Shown in pieces: positions 44,656 to 55,540 of a DNA stretch of 64,000 bases. How positions within the stretch are numbered: the first letter of the stretch is position 1; every line of letters starts with the position of its first letter. The position numbers and the translations under genes were made by a program. The notes beneath the pieces are model-generated. The model ran no database searches, was not told where the DNA came from, and saw nothing but the letters and a program-made list of their open reading frames with translations. This DNA comes from Diaporthe sp. PMI_573 (lineage: Eukaryota > Ascomycota > Sordariomycetes > Diaporthales > Diaporthaceae), in the NCBI GenBank assembly GCA_021399435.1, contig JAJTUP010000012.1, positions 744,001-808,000 on the forward strand, given 5' to 3'.

Positions 44656-47430
44656 ATGTCCTCATCCCTCAAACCTCCCAGACCCGAGCCTATAACCGTG
44701 TCTCCGAATGACGACCTGGACGACAGGGAGAACCTCAGGACCCTCTCGCGATCGCCCCACCCTTACCTCCGTCACAGGTGGGAGATACTGGAACCGTCCG
44801 ACAGCTTCATCTCCAGGGCGAGCTCCATCCCCATCCACACCCCTGGGGATGCGCGCGACCAGCTCATACCCTCGCCAGCCTTCACCAAAGACTCCACCCC
44901 CAACACCGACAGCGGCACCGAGGCCGACGATGAGATCTTCGTGAAAAGACTGCCTGCGCCCCGGGCGCGGCTGCACAAGGGCCTCCGGGGGAGACCTGAA
45001 CCGCCGTCCGGGGTGGCCACCCCTCTCCTGACCCCCTCGCTTCCAGAAGGAGACCTCGGCACAAGTAGGGGGAAGGAACGGAGAACAGAGGACGAGAAGA
45101 GGCATCGCGCAGAACGGGCAAGACGTCGGAAGGAACTCGTCAGGCGAGCCACCGAGGTCCTGATCCTGTCCGGCCTGGGGAGGCTCGTCATCAGCAACCC
45201 GGACGTGCGCCCGATCGTCGCGTCGCATCGGGAACGCCTCGTGCTTCAGGGTCTACTGTACGCAGCGCTGCTGGCGCTGTATCCCCTGCGCGCAACGCTC
45301 TGGGCTTACACACGAAAAGAGCCACCGCGGAAGAGATTACCTCTGAGTGTGCCCTCGTCTTTTGATCCCGCCATACTCCTATATCCACCGGTTCTACCCA
45401 TTCTTGTTTCCCTCCTCACGGCTGCAAATGTGAGGAATGCGATCCTTCCCAACCTCGTGCTCGGCATCGCCTCCCTGCCGAGAGCACTAATCCCAACCAC
45501 CACCGCTACCGAGACCTTCAACCCTCTACATTGGCTTCTTGCAAGCCTTCCTCTCCTGGCCTCCGAAAGCGATTCAGAATGGTCATCGAAAAATGACCTC
45601 CAGCTGTCACTATACCCTCGAGAAGCCCTGATTCTGCTCTACCCATTACACCAGACCCTATGCCTCATCCTCCATCACTTGACAACTACCAGTCTTCTGC
45701 CCGCCGAACTTCAACTACTCTCAATATCTCTCGTCGACCTTCTGATCCTCTCGGCCTCGCCACAAGCTGTCATATTACGGGCTATCCTCTGGATGGGGGG
45801 CCTCGGAGTCATAATCCTGTGTGGTCCAGTCATCCGGTGGGGCATAACACTTGCCAGAGTACCAAAGTGGCGTTTCCGACGGGTGATGCCACATAGCAAA
45901 CAACCTTCGATCTTCACTTTGATCTCGAGTGTGTTCTCTCTGAAGAGGCTCAGGCTCGAATCAGGCTCGGACAATGAAGACTCGGGTGGTGTATCCGGAT
46001 GCACAACTGACGAAGATGATGTCAAAAAGGCCTCCGTCACCCGCCGCGCGTCGATCTTACCAAATGAAAGTGGTCTGAGCGAATTCCCCGGGTTGAAAAA
46101 GGCAGATACAATCTCAATGTCGCCTGGAAAAGAGGCGAAGGCCGACTTATACAACGATCCCGATGCTGATGGAGCCGCCTTTCAGTCACCCTCGCGGCGG
46201 CACACACTCCCTTTTGTGGACAAGATCCTGAGCCGGTCCAAGACTCACACACCGTCAGGTCGGCGGAAGAGATCTTCTTCCTCGACGGTACGTGCCTTTT
46301 TCTCGCTGACCCAGTCACAAGCCACGACAAGAAAGTGGTTGTACGCTGGATGGCTCTACGTGGGCATCGTCGTTGTCATCCTGGGAGGCGTTCGAGCATG
46401 TGTCCAGTATCAAGCGCTGGACGGGAATGAGCCCATTGGTTGGGCACTAGGCTACGTCTTCGGTAACCTGCCGTGGTTCAGGTTCCAGGTCGTCCAGGCA
46501 AATCTCGAACGGTGGATATGCCTCCCGTATCGCGCTGATGATGACAACAAGTCGTGTTCTCTGGGCTGGGTCCAGCACCTACGAGACTCCTCAATCGGCG
46601 AGGCAAACACCAGACTGGTGCTTGCTGCTTACTGGGTCAGTGTCATCGCCATCGGATTACTGGTGGTCTTCCGGCTGTCCCCGTTCTATGAGGTGGACAC
46701 TCGCCGGAAGGTCTTCCATTTCATGATGGTAGCAATGTTTCTACCAGCGATTTATGTCGACCCCGGCTGGTGTGCGCTGGCACTCTCCATCGTCCTCGCC
46801 ATGTTCCTATTACTTGATCTGTTGCGCGCAAGCCAGCTCCCCCCTCTATCCAAACCGATCACCAACTTTCTCCATCCATACACTGATGGGAGGGACCACT
46901 GTGGACCGGTGGTCATATCCCACATCTTTCTCCTCATTGGCTGCGCCATACCCTTGTGGCTCAGCCTCGCGTCCCTTGCCCGGACGGGGACCGGCTACCG
47001 ACGAGGCTGGGAGGTACCGACCCGCGACCTGAGCATGGTCTCAGGGGTCGTCTGCGTGGGGCTCGGCGATGCGGCGGCCTCGCTCATCGGGCGGCGTTGG
47101 GGCCACCACAAGTGGCTCTGGAAGGGGGGCAAGAGCCTCGAGGGGAGCGTGGCGTTCGCAGTGGCTGTGTTCGTCGGTCTCTTGGCTGCTAATATCTGGC
47201 TGAAGCTCGGCGGGTGGCCCATAACGTCCCAGCCCGAGGTTCAAGGAACCCCCCATGGCCTGGACGCGATATTGGCCGGGCTGCTCGGGTGGGACTGGTC
47301 CAGGGTGATCTGGAAGACGAGCCTCTGCGCCTCGACGGCCAGCTTGACGGAGTCGGTCCTCACGGGCGGGAACGACAATGTTGTCGTGCCCGTGGTCCTT
47401 TGGACTTGCGTCAGGAGCACAGGACTGTGA
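44656..47430 (+). CDS. SEC59: Dolichol kinase
   Basis: CTP-dependent phosphorylation of dolichol at the ER, supplying dolichyl phosphate for N-glycosylation, O-mannosylation and GPI synthesis. Single exon, 924 aa. A disordered N-terminal 160 residues precedes multiple membrane segments from about 180, with a second disordered Ser-rich loop at about 420-540. The conserved C-terminal kinase region includes DTRRKVFHFMMVAMFLP, DLLRASQLPPLSKPI and FLHPYTDGRDHCGPVVISHIF. It continues with GLGDAAASLIGRRWG, KSLEGSVAF and the final ESVLTGGNDNVVVPVVLW. These are hallmarks of Sec59/DOLK. The large loops and total length are typical of filamentous fungi, whereas yeast Sec59 is shorter. Confidence 0.95.
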   Translation: MSSSLKPPRPEPITVSPNDDLDDRENLRTLSRSPHPYLRHRWEILEPSDSFISRASSIPIHTPGDARDQLIPSPAFTKDSTPNTDSGTEADDEIFVKRLPAPRARLHKGLRGRPEPPSGVATPLLTPSLPEGDLGTSRGKERRTEDEKRHRAERARRRKELVRRATEVLILSGLGRLVISNPDVRPIVASHRERLVLQGLLYAALLALYPLRATLWAYTRKEPPRKRLPLSVPSSFDPAILLYPPVLPILVSLLTAANVRNAILPNLVLGIASLPRALIPTTTATETFNPLHWLLASLPLLASESDSEWSSKNDLQLSLYPREALILLYPLHQTLCLILHHLTTTSLLPAELQLLSISLVDLLILSASPQAVILRAILWMGGLGVIILCGPVIRWGITLARVPKWRFRRVMPHSKQPSIFTLISSVFSLKRLRLESGSDNEDSGGVSGCTTDEDDVKKASVTRRASILPNESGLSEFPGLKKADTISMSPGKEAKADLYNDPDADGAAFQSPSRRHTLPFVDKILSRSKTHTPSGRRKRSSSSTVRAFFSLTQSQATTRKWLYAGWLYVGIVVVILGGVRACVQYQALDGNEPIGWALGYVFGNLPWFRFQVVQANLERWICLPYRADDDNKSCSLGWVQHLRDSSIGEANTRLVLAAYWVSVIAIGLLVVFRLSPFYEVDTRRKVFHFMMVAMFLPAIYVDPGWCALALSIVLAMFLLLDLLRASQLPPLSKPITNFLHPYTDGRDHCGPVVISHIFLLIGCAIPLWLSLASLARTGTGYRRGWEVPTRDLSMVSGVVCVGLGDAAASLIGRRWGHHKWLWKGGKSLEGSVAFAVAVFVGLLAANIWLKLGGWPITSQPEVQGTPHGLDAILAGLLGWDWSRVIWKTSLCASTASLTESVLTGGNDNVVVPVVLWTCVRSTGL

Positions 47431-48414
47431 GTAAGGCCAATCATCAATGCACCGGTTTGTCAATGTCAGCTCTCTTCAATATGGATTGAGTTGGACCAAA
47501 GCGCAATTAGAGAAGCAGGAAGAGCCTGGAAGGCAGTTCCTGACGATTCCTCTCCATATAAGAGGTTTTAATGGGTTGGGAATAGATACCAAGAGAGTTC
47601 GCAAGCTCCGTAGAGTCTTTGACAAAACTTTTGCCAAATGTGTGCGAGCAGTACCTCGTGGTGAGCGGCAGTACTCGGCCTCGAGCCGTTCCTCCCGGAT
47701 TCGTTCTAATGATGTACATAATAGGGCCCGTATGCAGGTAAGTAGGCTTCTGGTGACTCTCAACGCCCTGGGTGTCAGGACGTGCCCGGGTCTGCCGCTT
47801 TCTCCCAAAGGGCCCAAATTGGTCTCCCATTTGAAACCCGCAGGGACACAACAGTATGTGTGTGTGAAGCTTTCATTCTTCCCGATCTGCAGTGGTATGA
47901 AGCCGACGACAGTTATGGCTGCTGAAAATGGCGAGCTCCCACGGCGGGAAGACGTGCCTATCTATGAGTGTGGTTCCTAAAGTAGAGGCGGGTGGAGGTG
48001 TCGAAGGCAGCAGCGCACCAGCCGGATCACCACAGCAGATGCACGTATGGTCTGGCCAGTGGTTGATGAGTTACATTTCCAGAGATGACTTCGCCCAAAA
48101 TTCGGTCATGGCATGCTAGGTAGGGTATATGCTGGCTCTGGCTAAGAGTTCCAGACTTGTGCTACCTAGGGGTTGTAGGTTGGATGACCGAGCAGATAGA
48201 GGCTATAGGTTGCTGACTACTATGGCTGTACACGTATTACGGCGGTGGCCCCTATTCCAGATAGGTTTACCAAAAGATACTGCACTGCTCTCGTACTATT
48301 TTGGGTGCTATTGGCGGCTCTTTATGTACTAAACTGAGTATACGCAAGTTTCTCCCTGGCGTAGTAGGACAAGAACAACGCTTCCTGTCATGTGTGCACT
48401 CAACCCGTGTCGAA
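47431..48414. other. Convergent intergenic region SEC59/ORC2
   Basis: 984 nt with both 3' UTRs. No gene or clear repeat was identified. Confidence 0.45.
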
Positions 48415-50065
48415 TCACGACATCAAGTCCTCCAGAATAGCCTCGAGCTCCTCCTTTCGGAAGGGCAAGCTAAGCAGCTCCGTGCCCAATACATCCTTGC
48501 GGCTGGTGATCATTTGGTGATCGTGGAATCTAAACCGATTAGTTAGCCCTCAGTAATAGCCGCCGTGATGCCTCTTATGGCATCAAACTAGGCAGGAAGA
48601 GAAACAAAAGGTGAAGAATGACTTACTCCTTCAGAAGCGTCCTGAACGCCATCTCCGAGCTGCAGATAAACTCCTCGACCGCCTTGTTGTACAGCATCCG
48701 GTACTCGACGCCGGGGTTCTCGCCGCCGATGCTAATACCCTCGTCCTCGAGGGCTACCAGCACCTCGCCCAAGAGCAGCCGGAACAGGTTCTTGGCGTTG
48801 TCTGGCAGCGACTTGAGCACGAACGCCACGCCGTCCTTGCCGCCGACGCGCCGGGCCTTGCGGCCGAGCAGCTCGTGGACCTCGTCGACGACCTCGAGCT
48901 CGGCGGGGCTGCGGCGTGCGAAGGTGGTGCAGTCGTGGAAGACAAAGTTGAGGGCCGAGCGCTGCCCGCTGTCCCACAGCTGCGGGAAGTCGGGCGTGTC
49001 TACCGAGCAGGCGAGGCGGATGCGGGGGTGCCCTGCGAGCTGGGAGAGGATGGTGTAGAAGGAGGACTTGCGCAGCGGTGGCGCGTCCGCCGAGTTGAGG
49101 ATCAGCGTCAGGGTTGTGTCTGAGCTGGTGATGAGTGAGAGCACGTCCTGCAGGAGTGCGACTGGGTTTCCGGAGGTGAGCTTGTAGGACGGGTCGACTG
49201 CGCTGCTGATGGTGGAGAGGACCTCGCGGATGCTGATGGTGCGGACATATCCGTTCAACATGACTATTTTGTGCGGTTGACTGCTCGAGGTCTTGCTGTG
49301 TAGGTGTTTGGCGAAGCGATACAGGAGAGGTCGCTTAGATCCGTAGCCGTATAGACAGAGACTGAAGCCCTCAGCCAACTCGAAGCTCCATTGCCCGAAG
49401 GACTCGGCGTGAAGGTCTTCCAAGAACTTGATGTCGGCATCGTGAGGGTCCTTCAAGTCCCGCAGGAGTGAGAAGTACTCGTCATGGGTGAGTAAGTTCA
49501 GCGATGCTAGAGTGTTGTTGGATGTCTTGGCCAGTCCGGGTTTGTTCTGAAAGAAGTACATCTCGTGCGGCGGTAGATCCCGAGGCGGCGTCGGAGATCT
49601 CTTCCTGACCGCAGCCTTCCTCTTCCGGCCCCGTGTGGTTTTAGAAGGTGTCGCTTGAGCGTTCTCGGCACCATCCTCAAGATCTTCGTCCTGGACTTCT
49701 TCATCTTCTTGCATAGCCTCATCACCACTAGACTCAAAGATCTCTCGGGCAAGACCTTCATCGCCAGCCTCATCATCACTCGTGGCATCATCAACCACCC
49801 GGTCGATGAGAGCCCGGGCACTCTTCCGACGAGCGGACCTGTCGGCGATTGTGCGACGGCCCGGTGTGTCGATACCCCTGGCCCCACTCTCCCTGTGCGG
49901 TGTCTCAGGGTTTGTCTTGGACAAAGCCGATCGTGAACCCCTGGGTGTTGACTTCTTTCCATCCGCTTGACTCGCTTTCACCGGAGTCGTTGAAGCCTTG
50001 GCTTTGGGTGGGCGGCCACGCCGTGCTGGCGTCGCTACAACAGGCTCTGCTAGCTCGTCCTCCAT
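48415..50065 (-). CDS. ORC2: Origin recognition complex subunit 2 (N-terminus unresolved)
   Basis: ORC subunit that binds replication origins in the nucleus. The secure model on the minus strand is exons 50065-48627 and 48529-48415 (517 aa). The 97-nt intron has a GTAAGT donor, a CTAAC branch and a TTAG acceptor. The AAA-like core includes LCLYGYGSKRPLLYRFAKHL, IVMLNGYVRTISIREVL and RIRLACSVDTPDFPQLWD. The winged-helix end includes EYRMLYNKAVEEFICSSEM then FHDHQMITSRKD. Basic SPKK-like and AT-hook-like (RRGRPPK) motifs lie in the N-terminal tail. The reading frame stays open without an ATG to about 50440. The true protein probably starts further upstream through an extra exon that I could not define. 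The downstream identity is certain. Confidence 0.9.
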
Positions 50066-50826
50066 TGCGTCGTCGGGCACGCTCGCTGATGATTGAGTTC
50101 GCGCTGGAAATCTTCTGCCGATATTTCTGGGCTGCCACTTCAGCCGGCGATTTTGTTCCTCTATCACTCCGGGCGAAGATTGAGCTCGGGCTGGTGCTGC
50201 ACCTCCTCCGGGAATCGTACTCTTGCTACGACTTCTTCCCCCGACCCTGGTCGATTCACTCTCTCCGATGGACCGTTGGCACCAGCACTCCGGCCGGCGA
50301 ACGTGCTCCGATATCACCCCCGGGGGCGATGACGCTCGCAATGGTGCTGCCCTTCCTCTGGTGGTTGTGACCTCGCACTCGCTTCCGCTTTTTCTTCCGA
50401 TCCGTGCTCGTGCTCTCTCTTCCGATTACCCTCGTGACGAAATCTTCTGACAGGTCCCCCAAGAGATTTCTGCGATACGGAGTCTTTTACAGGATCAACT
50501 TCACCATCTCGTGACTGAGGCTTGAATTGCTCCTTTTCTGATGCCTTGGCTGCGATCGGCCTTGCACGCGTGCTGCTCCTTTCACGTGGTGACGCGTCGG
50601 TGCACGCAGTGCACGCGGGGCACTCGGGACGCGGTACGGTACAGTGGTACTCCGGCCCCAGCAGGGATCGACAACAGGCACTCCAGGCGCTTTGACCAGG
50701 CCTTATTTCGACGTCAACTTTTGTCCATATATGCCTGCTAGCCAATCCTGGGACTTCCCCAATTGCAAGACTTCTCCAGCTGGTTGTCCACCCACTCGCT
50801 GTACCTCACGTCGCATATCGCTCACA
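50066..50826. promoter_or_regulatory. ORC2 5' coding/UTR stretch and divergent promoter with GEP4
   Basis: 50066-50440 is open in the ORC2 frame and probably coding. It contains two related segments encoding SSPPGVISEHVRRPEC and SSPGVIEEQNRRLKW. From about 50440 to 50826 lies the shared promoter of ORC2 and GEP4. Confidence 0.4.
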
Positions 50827-51592
50827 ATGGGGTTAAACTTCAACCTTTCGGCGTCCTTGAGTATATTCAAGCTCCTGGCAAACCCTTCTTTGTGTCTGCC
50901 TCATGCAGCCATATCCACCTTTAAGGACCTGCCAATCCCCCTGGACTCAGCCTTCAAGCGGAAGGGCGTTGAGGTCAATATACAAGCAGTTGTGCTTGAC
51001 AAGGATGACTGCTTCGCGGTTCCAGAAACAAACGAGGTCCATCTGCCATACCAGGTACAATGCCGATCTTCTCTGGGACACTTCTATTTGGACTCCACCT
51101 GACCTTGGTTAGGAACGATTCGAGGCACTGAAGGCTGCATATCCAGGCCGGCGCATCCTGATTGTGTCCAACACAGCTGGTGCTCTCAGCTATGACCCCA
51201 AGGCACAGCTGTCATCAGAGCTCGAAAAGGCCACAGGAGTCAAGGTGTTGTCTCACCAGACCAAGAAGCCTGGCTGTGGTTCCGAGATCATGGAGTATTT
51301 CCGGTGTCATCCCGAGACTGGTGTCTCCAGCCCCAGCCAAGTCGCCATTGTTGGTGACAGGCTCTTCACCGACATGATGCTTGCCAACAGCATGGGTAGC
51401 TACGGTCTCTGGGTCAAGGACGGTGTTGTCCCACTTCAACAGAAGAGCATCGTGAGGCTGTCCCCTGGTATTGGTTTTCCTGTTCTTTGTTGCTGACCTG
51501 TGCCTCAGTTCTCGAGGATGGAGCAGAAGCTAGGCCCGTTCCTGCTCGCCCGCGGTTATCGGCCTCAGGACCCTGTCAGCCCGTTTGAATAG
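50827..51592 (+). CDS. GEP4: Mitochondrial phosphatidylglycerophosphatase Gep4
   Basis: HAD-family phosphatase that converts phosphatidylglycerophosphate to phosphatidylglycerol in cardiolipin synthesis at the inner mitochondrial membrane. Exons 50827-51054, 51113-51451 and 51509-51592 (216 aa), all phase 0. The N-terminus MGLNFNLSASLSIFKLLANP fits mitochondrial targeting. The HAD nucleophile motif is VVLDKDDCFA, with D58 as nucleophile and D60 as acid/base. It uses DKDxC in place of the canonical DxDxT, as Gep4 does. ILIVSNTAG corresponds to motif II, HQTKKPGC carries the motif III lysine, and VAIVGDRLFTDMMLANSMG is motif IV. The C-terminus is LLARGYRPQDPVSPFE. It matches the family in length and order. 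Confidence 0.94.
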
Positions 51593-52528
51593 CTGTAGGC
51601 TAGCCGGACCAGGCCAACGGCCATGGCATTGAATCTTCTTTTATGAAGATGGGTGCTGCTCATTGAGGGCTTTCAGCTAGGCGTTGGCCATGGGCGTTGT
51701 CGTTCCCCTCTGAGCAGTCAAACGCCTGGTCTGGCAAACGCCTATCCCACAGAGCTGGAAGGAGGTTGTCAGCACGCTGCAGATGTGGATGCATCCCTTA
51801 TGACACCACCCCTGACTTGTCGATCTTCGTCTGAAAGAAATGGTGATTGCAAAGGCTTCATTGCTGTTTGCTTGAGTGATTGCCGCCTCCAATCTCTCTC
51901 CCCAGCTGTGGCTGATGCACAGAGGCTGCGCCGGGCCGGGCTGCACATCGCGATGTGGCAAGCCCTCCCTGAGGAGTCACTTTACTCACGATACCTGCTG
52001 CCATTGTATTCTGGCTGCATTTATTGAACAATGGCCTGCACTAGCACACATGGTGCGTGCTGGTTGGCCCGACCTATTGATGTTGGGCTGTCCCACGCAA
52101 CCCTCGAGGGTCGCCCCTGACCTTAGCCCGGGCCAAGCATGTCTCTGGCTGCACAACCTCCTAGGGAAGCTTGCCAGCATAGCCATGACATCGTTCAGAA
52201 GCACGGCACGGCCAATGAATCACTCCGAATCTATTACAGCCAGTGGGCCATTGTTCATTCTGTCACTTGACACAATCCGCCTTCATCCGGCCATTGAACC
52301 ACGCCGTTGAGTGACTCTCCATAAAAGCCCAGCTCCGTTCTGCCATAAAAGCTCAGCTCCGTTCCACACAACACGTCCCTTCAGACTCTTTTCTTTCCAG
52401 AGCATCGCCCTCTTGGATCGAACAACGCTTGGCACACCCTCATTTTCGACACAGACTCGACACGCTACCGCTACCCTTCATACTTCGACAGCATCTCAAC
52501 CAACTCCACATCCGTCTGTCACAGCGAT
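51593..52528. other. Intergenic region, 0.94 kb
   Basis: GEP4 3' region and upstream region of the Q-rich gene. A tandem-like GCCCAGCTCCGTTCTGCCATAAAAG/GCTCAGCTCCGTTCC duplication is at about 52328-52369, next to the likely transcription start of the downstream gene. Nothing else was recognised. Confidence 0.45.
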
Positions 52529-53320
52529 ATGGGCGGTAAGGTCTGGAGTGATGGAGAAGAGGAGGTGTTTTGGTCCGTTGTGGCCAAATCTGCTCCACCT
52601 GGATTCCACAAAGAAAGCAAGGCGGTCAAGAAGGGTCGTCGCAATATCTCCAAATCGTGGATGCCACTCCGCGATGTCATGAAGAAACACATGCGGAACA
52701 AGCATCCGGGAGAGGATCTCCCGCGCGAGTACTCCACGATCTCGATCTGTGAGTTGTGGAATCGGCCGTTCTATGTTGCACTGACCGAGATTTCTGACGC
52801 GATGAGCTGCTAGATGAACACTGGTTCCAAAATCTCGTGCAGGGCAAACTGTCCCCAAATGCAGCACGACACGTCCAAGCGCATCGGGCTTGGCTTAAGA
52901 CTGCGGCTGAGAATCCCGAGTCTGGTCAGTCCCCATCTTGGGCCATAACTGCGGCTAAAGAGATCGTATACTGATTTATTTGCAGCTTTTGAGGTGGGAC
53001 AGGCAGGCTCTAGCACGTCGGTAGAGTCAGGTTCCAGCGAGTCGACTGCTTCCAGCACGAGGCCTGGATCAGAGAAACATACTATCCCTGGCGCGGTCCC
53101 TCAGGCTGCGAGGCCTCAGCAGATGCAGCTATCCCAGGAGCTGCAGGAGAAGCGGGAGCAGCTCCGGCAGATCCAGCAGCTCCAGCAGTCCCAGCAGCAC
53201 TGGCAGCACCAGCAGTCCCAGCAGATCCAATACCACCAGTACCAGCCGATCCAGCCGATCCAGCAGTCCCAACAGATGCCGCCGTGGGATACCGACCCCT
53301 CGAGTTTCTTATTTCATTAG
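52529..53320 (+). CDS. Trp-patterned (SANT-like) fungal protein with Gln-rich C-terminus
   Basis: Exons 52529-52748, 52814-52924 and 52986-53320 (221 aa), with GTGAGT and GTCAGT donors and TAG/CAG acceptors. The N-terminal 110 residues have regularly spaced aromatics: VWSDGEEEVFWSVVAKS, SWMPLRDVM and SIYEHWFQN, then LSPNAARHVQAHRAWLK. I associate this pattern with an expanded family of short fungal proteins of unknown function, reminiscent of Myb/SANT helices. The C-terminal third is Ser-rich and then nearly all Gln, His, Tyr and Pro (QQLQQSQQHWQHQQSQQIQ). It is encoded by a CAG/CC-rich run at about 53155-53280 likely to vary in length. No metabolic domain. A nuclear role is only a guess. Confidence 0.78.
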
Positions 53321-53876
53321 GGTACACAGGAACCCTGATGTTTTCATGGGATGGTTCACGTTGGATTGGCCCTGTCGAAGAGAGGTTTACGAAAGGCAGA
53401 GAACTTGTAGCGGAGGCGGATTAAGAGGTTGATCGGTTTTTTCTCTCTTTTTCAAGTATCATTGCGCAACTGCAGCATAAAATTCCAGCCATGAGGTCTT
53501 GACATACATGATTTCAGTATCACAGCCGCGTGATCCAAAACTTCTCAACGTCATTGTAGAGCCCCTGTGGCTTACTTACCTTCTCACCAGTTACCCATAG
53601 AAGGCTGTCCCATAGGAGCATATCCCACAGGAGGTTATCATACAGAAGGTTGCCCCATAGCTGGTCATTCTGTGGTATCTCATCCTATGATAGATTACAT
53701 AGTAAGCACTACCCAGGGGGATGCTGCATAGATACGGTGGCCACGTAGAGGACACCAAAACAAAGCTCGTGGTGTAGAAACTACAGACACATTCCCCTTA
53801 ATCTTGCGTCTGGTACGCAAGCTTTTCCCGGAAGATCCCCAGACGAGCTGTCTCAGCGGCTGAGCATATGTATTGT
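53321..53876. other. Convergent intergenic region carrying dispersed-element copy A
   Basis: 3' UTRs of the Q-rich gene and CutC gene. Most of it is occupied by the repeat element described separately at 53521-53769. Confidence 0.5.
53521..53769 (+). repeat. Dispersed 15-nt-periodic element, copy A
   Basis: Eight consecutive 15-nt units occupy 53579-53698. The clearest are CCCATAGAAGGCTGT, CCCATAGGAGCATAT and CCCACAGGAGGTTAT (53594-53638). The array is preceded by CACAGCC (53521) and CCCCTGTGGCTTACTTACC (53562-53580). It is followed by a tail, GATACGGTGGCCACGTAGAG then GACACC and CAAAGCTCG (53731-53769). The same upstream block, array period and tail recur at 57872-58158, and array plus tail at 59351-59526. 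The copies are much diverged. Confidence 0.85.
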
Positions 53877-54741
53877 TCAAGATAGAACATCCCCGAGGCT
53901 GTTCAACTCATCCGCATCAACGACATCTCTAGACTGCCCGGTCAAACAAGACGAGTGGAACCAGACACGTGAGCCCTCTGGCCGCGGCAGCTTCTCCCTC
54001 AGCACCCGCGCGTTGGAGCTCCTAACACCGCCTCCCACGATGACCTCGGTGTGCTCCGCGGTGGCGGCGTGGACCACGCGGGCCAGCACGTCCCGGTTGT
54101 CCACTGCCGAGCCCGGCCCTCCCGAGGTGAGCACCCCGTCGAAACCACATGCCTTGACGGAGCGTACCGTACCTTCAACCGTGGAGCCGCCGCCGCCCAC
54201 GACTTCGTCAAAGGCCCGGTGGAACACACACTTGAAGGGGCTCGCCAGCCGGACGAGCTCTGAGTTCCTGTCGACGTCGACGAGCAGGCCTCCTCCCGCG
54301 CCATCCGATACTTCCAGGATCCCGAAGACGAAGCCGTCGCCCCTTTCTGTCCGCAGATACCCGGAGTCTCTGAACATCTGGATATCACGCCTCATCTCCT
54401 CGAGCTCGCTGGACGAGTAGACAAAGTCTGGGCCGTCTTCTGGAGGGCCACGTGGCCGGATCACTGCACCATGAAGAGTCAATAATCGAGGTTCCTGCGT
54501 AAGAGTTGGATAAGAGGCGACCATTGTTGCAATAGCCTGTTCCAGAAGCTGCAGGAATCTGCTTACTGATCCTCAGCGGAACGGGCACCGTCGACAGACT
54601 CTGCACGTCGGATAATTCAGGCGTAATACCACCTTCTGGATATGAGCCCGCTCGATTCAGCTCGAGGCGGCTTGCCCTGGTGAGGGCCGCTCGTGCAGAG
54701 CCAGGTGAAAAGACGGGGACTTCAAGCTCAAGGGGACCCAT
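53877..54741 (-). CDS. cutC: CutC family protein (copper homeostasis)
   Basis: TIM-barrel protein of the CutC family, originally linked to copper tolerance in bacteria; its biochemical role is unsettled. Exons on the minus strand are 54741-54567 and 54463-53877 (253 aa). The 103-nt intron (GTAAGC donor, TGCAG acceptor) joins PVPLRI to MIRPRGPPEDGPDFVYS, a family signature. Further conserved stretches are RASRLELNRAGSYPEGGITP, FHRAFDEV, GFDGVLTSGG and TEVIVGGGVRSSN, followed by WFHSSCLT. The length is typical. Its stop codon lies about 100 nt from the tail of dispersed-element copy A. Confidence 0.93.
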
Positions 54742-55540
54742 GGCTTTTTGTGCGTGCCCCGAGAGGACTGAGGACCAGAAAAATGCCAAGTCTCCTTCTC
54801 TCTTTCTGAAACTTTGTAAAAAAAAAAAAAAAAGTCAAAGAGTGACACTCCAGTTGACTATGTGGCCCGAATGTAGAAATGTCGTGGATGAGGCTGTAGT
54901 GCTGTGACTGGCGGGCTAGGATGAGTGAGGGGATGCTGAGTGTCGCTGCACGACTCGGCGGTGCGCTGCAGCGGACTGACCTGGAGGAGCTCTCACCCCT
55001 GCTTTTGGAAACTCGGCCACATTCAGAAGCAATGTGAACATGCCAGGAATCCACTTCAAACTAATTTCTAGAATTTAAACAAGCCGGGACCAGCCGTGTG
55101 CCATTTTGTCCCAAACTCGAGAACCGTTCTAGTCCACGCAAGTAAAAGAGCGCCTCTCATAGCCTACCATGAGAGGTTGTTCGGAGACAAAGATCTAGCC
55201 ACGCATGCCTGTGATCTTGTTTACTTACCATAGAATACAGACAGCTTCAAGTCAGACACGGGAGACGGAGAGAGCATAGTGCGTCTTGTCCCAGAATGGT
55301 ACAATGACATGCATGCCGCTTGGAGAAGCGCGTATCGCGGGACTTTGCAGGCTGTTCTATCTAATGCGTCTACATTGTATTATAACCTCACCGTATCTCA
55401 AGTTTCTCATCGACATAACTTGCTCCGGGGACTCTAGCCCGTATATCAGGATGGTTCAGCAGAGTCTTCCACCTCAGCGACCGATTGAGCACACTGGGCT
55501 TACATGGTGCTGACGCGCACATCAGCACACCAGCAGCACA
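54742..55540. other. Intergenic region CutC promoter / aminopeptidase 3' end
   Basis: 799 nt. It contains a 16-A homopolymer at 54818-54833, about 80 nt upstream of the CutC ATG; poly(dA:dT) tracts commonly exclude nucleosomes at fungal promoters. No gene was recognised. Confidence 0.45.
54818..54833. promoter_or_regulatory. Poly(dA:dT) tract upstream of CutC
   Basis: Sixteen consecutive A on the plus strand (T on the coding strand of CutC), 77-92 nt before the start codon. The position suits a nucleosome-depleting promoter element or the leader; function is inferred from location only. Confidence 0.4.

Noticed and set aside
47500..48320. Possible further copies of the 15-nt element (for example CCATATAAGAGGTTTTA at 47555)
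   Set aside because: Single unit-like words occur, but there is no consistent 15-nt spacing and no conserved tail.
53082..53327. 81-codon Ala/Gly/Ser-rich minus-strand ORF
   Set aside because: It is the antisense reading of the CAG-rich glutamine tract.
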